Shown piece after piece: positions 56,625-64,000 of a stretch of 64,000 nt of DNA (the first letter of the stretch is position 1; every line of letters begins with the position of its first letter). The DNA comes from an uncultured Alistipes sp. (lineage in GTDB: Bacteria > Bacteroidota > Bacteroidia > Bacteroidales > Rikenellaceae), in contig URBK01000002.1 in assembly GCA_900546065.1 (NCBI GenBank), forward strand, positions 62,001 to 126,000, written 5' to 3'. Both the position numbers and the translations under genes were made by a program. The notes beneath the pieces were generated by a model, which was not told where the DNA came from, did not search any database, and saw only the letters and a list, made by a program, of their open reading frames with translations.

Positions 56625-57740
56625 TCAACGATGGAGCGTCACCTTAAGCGGCGAGGCGGCCCGGATACTCTCCTCGCGCACCATACGCTCCCACTCTTGG
56701 GCGCTGCTCACGCCGCCCTGACTCCATGCCGAGCCGCTGCGCATGCGTATGCGCTCGCCCGCCTCGACACGTTCCGAAACAAGGATATGGCCGTCGGCCT
56801 CCGAGACCGCACCGCCGCCCTCGACCACGACGCCCAGCATGATGTCGCCGTCACGCACGGGATCCGCCGAGTCGGACGCGGCCTCCGTCACGGCCGCATA
56901 GCCGTCTCCCGAAGCCTTCGACCGCACGTCATGCAGTACGATGCCCGCGGCAACATCCATCTCGCCGTCAAAGCCGTCGAAGAGATACTCCTGCACCGTG
57001 AACCGCGTATTGGCATCGAGCCATATACGGCGTGTCATCGTGACATCACGATCACCCACACGCACAGGGGCATACGTAAACTCGGCCATCGTACGCACGG
57101 GACCGTTGGCCATGCAACGCTGCGTGGCGTAGTTGCCCGTCAGCACGATATGGCCGTCGGCGACGGGAGCCATGGCGCCTCCGCCCAGCGTCGATGCCAC
57201 CTTGTAGCAATCCATGCCCTCGCCGTAGTTGTGGTGATAGTCGTTGCGGCCGTACCACTCGTTTATCACGAGGCGCGGCGTCGACTTGACCCATACGTCC
57301 ACACCCTGCGTCCGCGGATCGGCGAGTGCCGGGCCGTAGATGCGGTATGCGACAAGGTTGTTCTCCCACGCATAGTCGTCGGCACGCTCCGGGACATAAC
57401 GCCCGTATGCCTGCGGCTCGTACGCCTCGCGCTCGCCCGCCTCTATACGGTACGACGTGCTCGCCGCCGGAGCTACCGTCGCCTGAAAGAGCAGCGTCAC
57501 GGGCTCGCCCGCACTGTCGAATATAACCTGCGAAGGTATCTGCTCGCCCTCCGCGGTCGTCACCACGACATTGTCGGCCGTAACACCGGCACGCCGCAGA
57601 TCGCCCCATGCAATCTCGACAGTCTCGCGGCTGCGCTCCAAATCTGTTTCATTAGTTACTTCGGCCACCAAGCCGCCGCCCGAGCCGCACGCCGTCAAGG
57701 CACACGCGGCCAGAAAACATATCACTCGTCTCATCTTCAT
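56625..57740 (-). CDS. DUF4861 family lipoprotein
   Basis: 371 residues with a lipobox-type signal (LAACALTAC). The mature part is a beta-rich domain with NDYHHNYGEGMDCYKVASTLG and DRDVTMTRRIWLDANT, as in DUF4861 proteins. These usually accompany pectin, ulvan or other uronate-polysaccharide genes, and some may act on unsaturated uronates. It is the last gene of the operon, 38 nt after kduD, consistent with a role in acquiring or trimming uronic-acid oligosaccharides. Activity unproven. Confidence 0.82.
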   Translation of the reverse strand: MKMRRVICFLAACALTACGSGGGLVAEVTNETDLERSRETVEIAWGDLRRAGVTADNVVVTTAEGEQIPSQVIFDSAGEPVTLLFQATVAPAASTSYRIEAGEREAYEPQAYGRYVPERADDYAWENNLVAYRIYGPALADPRTQGVDVWVKSTPRLVINEWYGRNDYHHNYGEGMDCYKVASTLGGGAMAPVADGHIVLTGNYATQRCMANGPVRTMAEFTYAPVRVGDRDVTMTRRIWLDANTRFTVQEYLFDGFDGEMDVAAGIVLHDVRSKASGDGYAAVTEAASDSADPVRDGDIMLGVVVEGGGAVSEADGHILVSERVEAGERIRMRSGSAWSQGGVSSAQEWERMVREESIRAASPLKVTLHR

Positions 57741-57778
57741 TCGCTTTATCAGTTATCGAAACTACCTCGCCCCGCCTC

Positions 57779-58570
57779 TCACGGCTGCTTGCCTATGTAG
57801 GCGAGGATGCCGCCGTCGACATAGAGTATATGTCCGTTGACGAAATCCGACGCCGCCGAGGCCAGAAACACCGCCGGTCCCATCAGATCCTCGGGCGTAC
57901 CCCAACGCTCGGCGGGGGTCTTGGCCACGATGAACGAATCGAAGGGATGGCGCGACCCGTCCGCCTGACGCTCGCGCAGGGGCTCCGTCTGCGGCGTGGC
58001 GATATACCCGGGGCCCAGACCGTTGCACTGGATGTTGTAACGTCCGTATTCCGAAGCTATGTTGCGCGTAAGCATCTTCAGTCCGCCCTTGGCCGCGGCG
58101 TAGGCCGAGACCGTCTCGCGCCCGAGCTCCGACATCATCGAGCAGATGTTGATTATCTTGCCGCCGCCCTTGGCTATCATACCCGGAATGACGGCCTTCG
58201 ATACGATGAACGGGGCCGTAAGGTCTATATCCACGACCTCGCGGAACTCCGACGCCGACATCTCGTGCATCGTTATGCGCTTGATGATACCGGCATTATT
58301 TACCAGAATATCGACCGTACCCAGCTCCTCGGCTATCGAGGCGACCATGGCGGCTACGGCCGCCTCGTCCGTCACGTCGCATATATATCCGCGCGCCTTG
58401 ATCCCTTTTGCCGCGTATGCCGCCAGAGCATCGTCCATGTGCAGCTGCGAGCGACAGTTGAAGGCTATTGCAGCCCCCGCGCCAGCCAGAGCCTCCGCTA
58501 TGGCGAAGCCTATGCCGTAGGCCGCGCCCGTAACCAGCGCGACCTTGCCTTTCAGTGAAAAATCGACCAT
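57779..58570 (-). CDS. kduD: Short-chain dehydrogenase, KduD / gluconate 5-dehydrogenase type
   Basis: 263-residue SDR. NAD(P)-binding GAAYGIGFAIAEAL, NNAGI, catalytic Ser in ICSMMSELGRE and YAAAKGG (Tyr-x3-Lys). The C-terminus DGGILAYIGKQP is characteristic of the Bacteroides enzymes. Next to kduI it should reduce 2,5-diketo-3-deoxygluconate to KDG (2-keto-3-deoxygluconate), one step of unsaturated uronate breakdown. Bacteroides homologues are often named gluconate 5-dehydrogenase. 55 nt after kduI. Confidence 0.9.
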   Translation of the reverse strand: MVDFSLKGKVALVTGAAYGIGFAIAEALAGAGAAIAFNCRSQLHMDDALAAYAAKGIKARGYICDVTDEAAVAAMVASIAEELGTVDILVNNAGIIKRITMHEMSASEFREVVDIDLTAPFIVSKAVIPGMIAKGGGKIINICSMMSELGRETVSAYAAAKGGLKMLTRNIASEYGRYNIQCNGLGPGYIATPQTEPLRERQADGSRHPFDSFIVAKTPAERWGTPEDLMGPAVFLASAASDFVNGHILYVDGGILAYIGKQP

Positions 58571-58625
58571 ATATGTCTATCTATCGTTATACTTATTAAT
58601 TACGGACAGCGCCGCCCCGCCCCCG

Positions 58626-59468
58626 CTAACGCAGGTCGGTGATGGCGAAAAAGTCCTGATCGCCATAGTCGAGGTTCTCGCCGCCCATACCCCAGATGAA
58701 GGTATAGTTGTGTGTGGCGGCCGCGCTGTGTATCGACCACTCGGGCGACAGGACGGCCTGCTCACCGCGCATCCAGATGTGGCGCGTCTCGTGCGGCTCG
58801 CCCATCATGTGGCACACGGCCTGATCTTCCGGAAGCTCGAAGTAGAAGTACGCCTCCATACGGCGCGAATGGATATGCGCCGGCATGGTATTCCACACGC
58901 TGCCCGGGGCCAGCTCCGTCATACCCATCTGCAAGCGGCACGTCGGCAGCACCTGACTTACGATCATCTTGTTGATGTCGCGTTCGTTCGAACCCTCGAG
59001 CGACCCCATGTGTGCGACGACGGCATCCTCCTTGGTGATCTTGCGGTCGGGATAGTTGCAGTGCGCACATACGGAGTTGAAATAGAACTTGGCGGGCGCT
59101 GCCGGATCGATGCTCTCGAAGAGCACCTCGCGGTCGCCCATACCCAGATAGAGCGCCTCCTTGTATCCCAGACGGTAATCCTCGCCGCCGACACGCACGA
59201 CGCCCGCGCCGCCGACATTGAAGATACCCATCTCGCGACGTGTCAGGAAAAAGGGCGCCTTGAGCGGGTCGATCGCCTCGAGACGCAGCGTCTCGGCTAC
59301 GGGCATGGCCCCGCCCACTATCATGCGGTCATACATCGAATATACCATATTGACCTCGTCGGTGGCAAAGACCCGCTCGATGAGGAAGTCGCGGCGCAGA
59401 CGCTCCGTATCGTAGCCCTTGGCGTCGGCCGGATGCGCGGCATAGCGCACTTCGTAGTTTGTCTTCAT
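58626..59468 (-). CDS. kduI: 5-dehydro-4-deoxy-D-glucuronate isomerase
   Basis: 280 residues, cupin fold. The metal site is visible in MPAHIHSRRMEAYFYFELPE (two His and a Glu), with a further His downstream. Converts 5-keto-4-deoxyuronate, released from pectin or glycosaminoglycan disaccharides, to 2,5-diketo-3-deoxygluconate for KduD. Second gene of the operon, 39 nt after uxaC. Confidence 0.96.
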   Translation of the reverse strand: MKTNYEVRYAAHPADAKGYDTERLRRDFLIERVFATDEVNMVYSMYDRMIVGGAMPVAETLRLEAIDPLKAPFFLTRREMGIFNVGGAGVVRVGGEDYRLGYKEALYLGMGDREVLFESIDPAAPAKFYFNSVCAHCNYPDRKITKEDAVVAHMGSLEGSNERDINKMIVSQVLPTCRLQMGMTELAPGSVWNTMPAHIHSRRMEAYFYFELPEDQAVCHMMGEPHETRHIWMRGEQAVLSPEWSIHSAAATHNYTFIWGMGGENLDYGDQDFFAITDLR

Positions 59469-59507
59469 ATCCCGGTATTTTAATTACATATTCTATAACG
59501 CGCCGCA

Positions 59508-60911
59508 TCAGAATCCGAAGTAGCGCTTGGCATTGTTGTATGCGATGTCCTCCACCATGCGGCCGAGGAAATCCATCTCGCTCGCAGGCAGCAATCCCGC
59601 CTCGACGTCGTTGCCTATGAGGTTGCATAGCGTGCGGCGGAAATATTCATGCCGCGGGTAGCTCAGGAAACTGCGCGAGTCGGTCAGCATACCCACGAAG
59701 CGGCTCAACAGACCCAACAGCGACAGGGCGTTCATCTGACGCTCCATGCCCTCCTTCTGGTCGAGGAACCACCATCCCGACCCGTACTGTATCTTGCCCG
59801 CGATCTCGCCATCCTGAAAGTTTCCGATCATGGTGGCCACCATCTCGTTGTCGCGCGGGTTGAGGTTGTAGAGTATGGTCTTCGTGAGCTTGCCCTGCGA
59901 ATCCAGACGGTCGAGGAAGCGCGCCATGTTCTTTGCCAGCGTGAAGTCGCCGATCGAGTCGAAACCCGTATCGGGTCCTATTGCGGCCATCTTGCGCGAG
60001 TTGTTGTTGCGGATGACACCGAAGTGATACTGCTGCGTCCACCCCGTCTCCCAATCCATGACGGCCATCTCGACGAGCATGGCGCTCTTGTAGCGGCGGC
60101 GCTCCTCGTCGGTAAGCATCTCTCCGCCATATACCTTGGCAAATATGGCCTCTATCTGCTGCGACGTATAGTCCTCGGCGTAGAACTCCTCGATGCCGTG
60201 GTCGCTCAGGCGGCAGCCGACACTCTCGAAGAAGCGGTGACGCACGCGCAGGGCATCCACGAGCGTGGCGAACGAACGTATCTCGACACCCGACACCTCG
60301 GCCAGACGGTCGATATATGCACGGAACGCCGCCGGGTTCTCCACGGCCATGGCCTTGTCGGGACGCCACGCCGGCAGCACGCGGCAGCCGAACGACTCCT
60401 CGCGGCAGCGCAGATGGTGTTCGAGCGAGTCGACGGGATCATCCGTAGTGCATACCACCTCCACGTTATAACGCCGCAACAACCCACGCGCCGAATATTC
60501 GGGCTGCGCCAGCAGGGCATTGCAACGGTCGTATATCGAACGCGCTGTGGTGGGACTCAACAGCTCCTCTACGCCGAAGGCGGTCTTGAGTTCGAGATGC
60601 GTCCAGTGATACAACGGGTTGCGCATGGTATAGGGTACCGTCTCGGCCCACTTCTCGAAACGCTCCCAATCCGAAGCGTCACCCGTACAGTAACGCTCCG
60701 CCACGCCGTTCGTACGCATGGCGCGCCACTTGTAGTGGTCGCCGTCGAGCCATATCTCCGTAAGGCTGCGGAAACGGTGATCCTCGGCTATGTAGCGCGG
60801 GTCGAGATGGCAATGGTAATCTATGATCGGCATCTTGGCCGCATGGTCGTGATAGAGGCGGCATGCCGTCTCGGTCTGCAACAGGAAGTTCTCGTCGTTG
60901 AATTTTTTCAT
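59508..60911 (-). CDS. uxaC: Glucuronate (uronate) isomerase
   Basis: 467 residues of the amidohydrolase-like fold. The metal motif is IIDYHCHLDPRYI near the N-terminus. Converts D-glucuronate to fructuronate and galacturonate to tagaturonate. The start at 60911 (MKKFNDENFL) matches the family; the longer frame to 61121 is upstream of the promoter. First gene of uxaC-kduI-kduD-DUF4861, driven from 60965-60995. Confidence 0.96.
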   Translation of the reverse strand: MKKFNDENFLLQTETACRLYHDHAAKMPIIDYHCHLDPRYIAEDHRFRSLTEIWLDGDHYKWRAMRTNGVAERYCTGDASDWERFEKWAETVPYTMRNPLYHWTHLELKTAFGVEELLSPTTARSIYDRCNALLAQPEYSARGLLRRYNVEVVCTTDDPVDSLEHHLRCREESFGCRVLPAWRPDKAMAVENPAAFRAYIDRLAEVSGVEIRSFATLVDALRVRHRFFESVGCRLSDHGIEEFYAEDYTSQQIEAIFAKVYGGEMLTDEERRRYKSAMLVEMAVMDWETGWTQQYHFGVIRNNNSRKMAAIGPDTGFDSIGDFTLAKNMARFLDRLDSQGKLTKTILYNLNPRDNEMVATMIGNFQDGEIAGKIQYGSGWWFLDQKEGMERQMNALSLLGLLSRFVGMLTDSRSFLSYPRHEYFRRTLCNLIGNDVEAGLLPASEMDFLGRMVEDIAYNNAKRYFGF

Positions 60912-60964
60912 AATTTCAGGCACACAGGTTAGTAAACGGTGCCACGCATGGCGGCACACGTGAG

Positions 60965-60995
60965 CAAAGATACGAAAACTAACACGCAAAGCCAA
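60965..60995 (-). promoter_or_regulatory. Promoter of the uronate operon
   Basis: TTG (60993-60995), a 20-nt spacer and TATCTTTG (60965-60972) on the minus strand, 54 nt before the uxaC ATG. The rest of 60996-61189 shows no gene. Confidence 0.75.
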
Positions 60996-61189
60996 TATCC
61001 TAACGGGCTTTTTGCTATGCGGCAAGCGATCTAATACTCTTTTAACCTTCCGCCCTGCATCTTTTTCATCGTTTATTGCAACCGCGGGCGGGAAACACTC
61101 ATATCTATTCGGTCGATCCACGCCTTTGCGTATATCTTGGATATAATAATGCGCCTCGGCCGGACAAATTCAGAAAACTGCATTTTCGA

Positions 61190-61221
61190 TTTGCATCTGC
61201 TCCCGGCTTTCACTATATTTG
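61190..61221 (+). promoter_or_regulatory. Promoter of the DUF3127 gene
   Basis: TTTG (61190-61193), a 20-nt spacer and TATATTTG (61214-61221): a perfect match to the Bacteroidetes promoter, 26 nt before the ATG. Confidence 0.8.
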
Positions 61222-61247
61222 CATACAAATCGTAAAATTATCACATT

Positions 61248-61616
61248 ATGGAGTTCGAAGGAGTAGTATACAAGATATTGCCCCCGACCAAAGGGGTCTC
61301 GGCACGCGGCGAATGGCAGCGTCAGGAGGTGATATTCGAGATGCCGCAGGAGTTCTCGCGCAAGGTGTGCGTGACATTCTTCAACAAGGAGTCGGAGGTA
61401 GCCCGTCTGAAGGAGGGCGCCGCATATACCGTCTCTGTCAACATCGAGTCGCGCGAATACAACGGCCGCTGGTACACCGACGTGCGTGCATGGCGCGTAC
61501 AGCCCAAACAAGAGGCCGCACCGGCACCGGCACCGACACCCGAAATGCCGCCTCTGGGCGACGAACCCTCATACCCGGCATCTGCCTCGACTGATGTAGA
61601 CGACCTGCCCTTCTGA
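61248..61616 (+). CDS. DUF3127 protein (OB-like) with an SSB-like C-terminal tail
   Basis: 122 residues. Residues 1-85 form the DUF3127 domain (FEGVVYKILPPTKGVSARGEWQ...FFNKESEVARLK), predicted to be OB-fold-like. Then comes a Pro/Ala-rich linker (about 90-112) and an acidic end DVDDLPF. That last part copies the layout of bacterial SSB, whose DDIPF-type tip recruits repair and replication enzymes. Single-stranded DNA or RNA binding is thus plausible but untested. Strong own promoter and a strong terminator suggest solid expression. Confidence 0.88.
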   Translation: MEFEGVVYKILPPTKGVSARGEWQRQEVIFEMPQEFSRKVCVTFFNKESEVARLKEGAAYTVSVNIESREYNGRWYTDVRAWRVQPKQEAAPAPAPTPEMPPLGDEPSYPASASTDVDDLPF

Positions 61617-61726
61617 CGCCATCCGTCGGTACGGACGGAACAAGGCATACGGGAGAGTATATAATCTCACGGGAGCAATCTTATCAAGATGACAGACACT
61701 GTCCCGGCCAGAGTATCGGATACAAT

Positions 61727-61771
61727 ACGACAGCGGAGATCCAATTGGAAAAGGATCTCCGCTGTCGTTTT
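61727..61771 (+). terminator. Strong terminator between DUF3127 and the phosphoesterase gene
   Basis: A perfect 16-bp stem (61727-61742 and 61753-61768), then TTTT. Convergent genes on both sides may share it. Confidence 0.85.
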
Positions 61772-61790
61772 GTCTGAGCAGTGCGTAATG

Positions 61791-62966
61791 TCAACGTTTT
61801 ACTGACAGTTCATGACGGTGTATCACCTTACCCGCGGCGTCCACCACGTCAATGGCGATACGTGACCGTGTTACCTCCACATCGAGACGGTCGTTGTTCG
61901 AGTTGACAAGGATCGGGAAATCATTTCCGCGCTCGCCCCGCTCGATGAAGTCATACAGATGCAGGTGGCCGCACAACATCACATCCACACCCGCCTCGTT
62001 CAGCAGAGGCACGAAAAGACGCATGATCTCACGGCTGCCATGCCAGCCGTCACTCTCGGGAGGCACGTGCAGGAAGACTATACGCACGGCCGCCGAACGG
62101 AACTCATCACTCTGCAACGTCTGCCGCAGCCACTCGGCCTCCCGCTCGCGGTGGGCGTCGTATGCTGCCAGACCGCCGTACTCGATGTCGCTGTCGGGTT
62201 TGTCCTCGCCGCAGTCGAGCACCAGAAATGCCGCAGGACCCTCACGGAACATATAATAGGGCTTGCCCGTAGTTGTCGGGAACAGATTCATGAACTCGAC
62301 CGATGCGGCACCGCGCGTCTCGTGGTTGCCGCGCACCACGACTATGGGCGTATCCGTAGCGAAAAGCTCCACCGACCGTCCCAGATAGTCCTTCTGCAAC
62401 TGCTCCATCGAGCTCATGAGGCTCGACATGTCGCCGTTGAAGGCTACGAAATCGACCTCACGCTTTGTCGCGTCCGCCGTCAGAGCCCGCAGGATAGAGT
62501 CGCGGCCGTGTATGTCGTTCACAACGGTAAAGCGGCACTTGTCGGCCGCCGTGTCGAACGTACGTACACGGTACGGCTCGCGTGAATAGACATTGCTTGC
62601 AGTGGTACGTCCCAGAACGGGTATCGCCCCGCTGTCGTCGACACCCTGCTGATATATGCGGTAACGGTATGCCGTCCCGGGTTTGAGGCCCTCGATACGC
62701 ACACTGTGCAACGTCGAGACCACATGCCGGCCCAACAGATCCTCATAATACCGCGGGCGCTCCTCCGCATAGAACGACGTGCCGTCATCGGGGGCCGTCT
62801 CGACCCACCCTATCGACCTCTCGGTCGACATCCATACGACGGTAAAGCCGTCGTCGGTCATGCCCACGACCCACGGGCCGCATGCGGTAGATGCCGTCGG
62901 CACCTGCGCCGCAGCCGCCACTGCCGCCAGCACAAGCGGCACAAGCATTGCAAAAAATCTCTTCAT
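61791..62966 (-). CDS. Secreted metallophosphoesterase with N-terminal fibronectin-like domain
   Basis: 391 residues with a signal peptide (1-20). Residues ~25-130 look like the FN3-like domain of purple acid phosphatases (WVVGMTDDGFTVVWMSTERS). The calcineurin-type core follows: NDIHGR (D-x-H), FNGDMSS (GD), RGNHETR (GNH[ED]), FLHVP and GHLHLY, giving a complete two-metal site. It likely hydrolyses phosphate esters in the periplasm or at the surface. Substrate unknown. Confidence 0.88.
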   Translation of the reverse strand: MKRFFAMLVPLVLAAVAAAAQVPTASTACGPWVVGMTDDGFTVVWMSTERSIGWVETAPDDGTSFYAEERPRYYEDLLGRHVVSTLHSVRIEGLKPGTAYRYRIYQQGVDDSGAIPVLGRTTASNVYSREPYRVRTFDTAADKCRFTVVNDIHGRDSILRALTADATKREVDFVAFNGDMSSLMSSMEQLQKDYLGRSVELFATDTPIVVVRGNHETRGAASVEFMNLFPTTTGKPYYMFREGPAAFLVLDCGEDKPDSDIEYGGLAAYDAHREREAEWLRQTLQSDEFRSAAVRIVFLHVPPESDGWHGSREIMRLFVPLLNEAGVDVMLCGHLHLYDFIERGERGNDFPILVNSNNDRLDVEVTRSRIAIDVVDAAGKVIHRHELSVKR

Positions 62967-63087
62967 ATCAAGGTTTTGTAAGGTTAGTCAGCCGTCTCCG
63001 AATAGACGGGTTAGGCGAATACCCGCCTGCATGTTAAGCACATACACGCCATCTTGTCAAGCGCATACCCGCCCACATGCCGCCATG

Positions 63088-63261
63088 TTACTTATCCTCG
63101 GGCGCCGCCTGCGCCTCGGCCGGAGATGCTACCCCGGCGTTCTCCACGTTTCCGGCACCGGCCGGTATGAGACTGCGGTATGAACCGTGTCCCAATACGG
63201 TGAATACGATCACCGCCAATACGCACAGTGCGAACACCGCACCTATGATTCTCTTTATCAT
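63088..63261 (-). CDS. 57-residue single-pass membrane peptide behind the S41 protease gene
   Basis: ATG at 63261, stop at 63088. The peptide starts MIKRIIGAVFALCVLAVIVF, a clear membrane helix or uncleaved signal anchor. A ~35-residue polar Ala/Glu/Pro-rich tail follows. It begins 15 nt after the stop of the S41 protease gene on the same strand, so the two are probably one operon. I recognise no family. It is too short for most gene callers, but start, spacing and composition support it. Confidence 0.6.
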   Translation of the reverse strand: MIKRIIGAVFALCVLAVIVFTVLGHGSYRSLIPAGAGNVENAGVASPAEAQAAPEDK

Positions 63262-63276
63262 GGTCGCAATATCATT

Positions 63277-64000
63277 TTATTTTGCCTCTTCGGGCTCTGG
63301 CCCTGCCCCGCTAACCGTCCTGCCGCTCTCGCGCTCCGGAACCACGGGGGCCTCGCCGCTTGCGGGATGCTCCTCAAGCCACTCGATCGTGCGGCTCACG
63401 ACGTTGTCGATAGGGAATATGTTGTAATAGAATCCGTCCGACTCAAGCGGCGTGTTGCGTCCGATGTATGCGCGCAGCTGCGCCTCCATCACCTTGCGCG
63501 AACGGGCTATGTCGCGCGCGACGGGTGCCACGCCCTGCGCCGCGGCGTAACGCACGAAGTCGTCGAAGAGACTCTTGTCGCTGTCGAGCAGCGCCGTCAG
63601 CTCGGGAATCGTATGCACGGCATTCAACGCGTCGCGATGGCGGTCGGCATAGTCGAGCGTGTAACGATAGAGTATGTTGCGGCCCGAGACCTCCATATAG
63701 TACGGCGTGAGGTCGGTCGTATCCATCGGGATGAATATGTCGGGCATGATGCCTCCGCCGCCATATACGACCTTGCCCTTCGGCGTGACGAAACGCAGCG
63801 AGTCGGCGAAATGTATGCTGTCGGCCGAGAAGAATTCGTTGTTGCGGTAGCGGCGCACGATATCCATCTCGTAGTCATACTCGTCGCCGTTGACATAGGG
63901 TTTCTGTATCGAGCGGCCCGTCGGGGTGTAGTACCGCGCCACCGTAAGACGCAGGGCCGAGCCGTCAGAGTACGGTATCTGGTGCTGCACAAGGCCCTTG
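63277..64000 (-). CDS. S41 family (C-terminal processing) peptidase, C-terminal part; 5' end outside window
   Basis: The frame is open through the right edge. The visible ~240 residues begin KGLVQHQIPY followed by SALRLTVARYYTPTGRSIQKP, the well-conserved end of the S41 catalytic domain just after the Ser/Lys dyad region, which lies beyond the window. The C-terminal ~150 residues are the Bacteroidetes-type extension, ending in a Glu/Pro-rich tail. Members are periplasmic Tsp/CtpA-like proteases. The small membrane peptide follows 15 nt downstream. Confidence 0.9.
   Translation of the reverse strand, partial: KGLVQHQIPYSDGSALRLTVARYYTPTGRSIQKPYVNGDEYDYEMDIVRRYRNNEFFSADSIHFADSLRFVTPKGKVVYGGGGIMPDIFIPMDTTDLTPYYMEVSGRNILYRYTLDYADRHRDALNAVHTIPELTALLDSDKSLFDDFVRYAAAQGVAPVARDIARSRKVMEAQLRAYIGRNTPLESDGFYYNIFPIDNVVSRTIEWLEEHPASGEAPVVPERESGRTVSGAGPEPEEAK

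Overview
The window is chromosomal DNA from a Bacteroidales bacterium. A gut Rikenellaceae/Alistipes-like genome is my best guess, from the GC-rich coding sequence combined with Bacteroidetes traits. Those traits are -7 boxes of the form TAnnTTTG just upstream of many starts, few clear Shine-Dalgarno sites, lipoproteins with SpII lipoboxes, a NigD-like lipoprotein, an N-succinylornithine-type carbamoyltransferase, an ECF sigma / inner-membrane plus beta-barrel pair, and sugar-acid genes of Bacteroides type. I see no phage, transposase, integrase, CRISPR array or plasmid function.

Layout. 1-3.0 kb: the end of a parallel beta-helix protein and a secreted GH110 alpha-galactosidase-like enzyme. 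3.1-6.1 kb: cysS, a small membrane protein and prfB, which carries the classic +1 programmed frameshift. 6.3-8.8 kb: a Bcr/CflA-type MFS pump and a NamZ-type exo-muramidase. 8.8-12.6 kb (minus): U32 peptidase-like protein, an RlmI-like methyltransferase and a two-gene chromate-family transporter. 12.7-15.8 kb (minus): nrdD-nrdG (anaerobic ribonucleotide reductase) behind a cobalamin riboswitch. 15.9-24.0 kb (minus): a complete RND tripartite efflux operon and a two-component system. 24.1-33.3 kb: a barrel-less TonB-plug-like protein, gdhA, nitroreductase, HU, tRNA-Ser, a membrane methyltransferase, a sialidase-fold protein, argF', tRNA-Arg and an EamA transporter.

33.5-46.7 kb (minus) is the core transcription/translation cluster, in transcription order tRNA-Thr, tRNA-Tyr, tRNA-Gly, tuf, tRNA-Trp, secE, nusG, rplK, rplA, rplJ, rplL, rpoB, rpoC. 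A textbook TTTG-N19-TATCTTTG promoter precedes it, and a rho-independent terminator follows rpoC. 47-54 kb holds envelope proteins, L31 type B, a CAT-anticodon tRNA, a SIMPL protein, a CotH-family lipoprotein and a NigD-like lipoprotein. 54.6-56.6 kb holds an ECF sigma factor overlapped by a protein that joins an anti-sigma-like cytoplasmic head and a membrane helix to an outer-membrane-type beta-barrel. 56.6-60.9 kb (minus) is an operon for uronate/pectin sugar catabolism (uxaC, kduI, kduD, DUF4861). 61.2-64 kb: a DUF3127 protein with an SSB-like acidic tail, a metallophosphoesterase, a 57-residue membrane peptide and the C-terminal part of an S41 protease.

Most distinctive points: (1) the cobalamin riboswitch in front of nrdDG, which predicts a B12-dependent alternative reductase elsewhere in the genome; (2) the sigma factor with its trans-envelope, barrel-tipped partner; (3) the stand-alone tandem plug-domain protein; (4) the DUF3127 protein with a DDLPF tail; (5) the CAT-anticodon tRNA whose T-loop exchanges the universal T54/A58 pair for A54/T58; (6) the ArgF' protein with Ser instead of the specificity-determining Pro.
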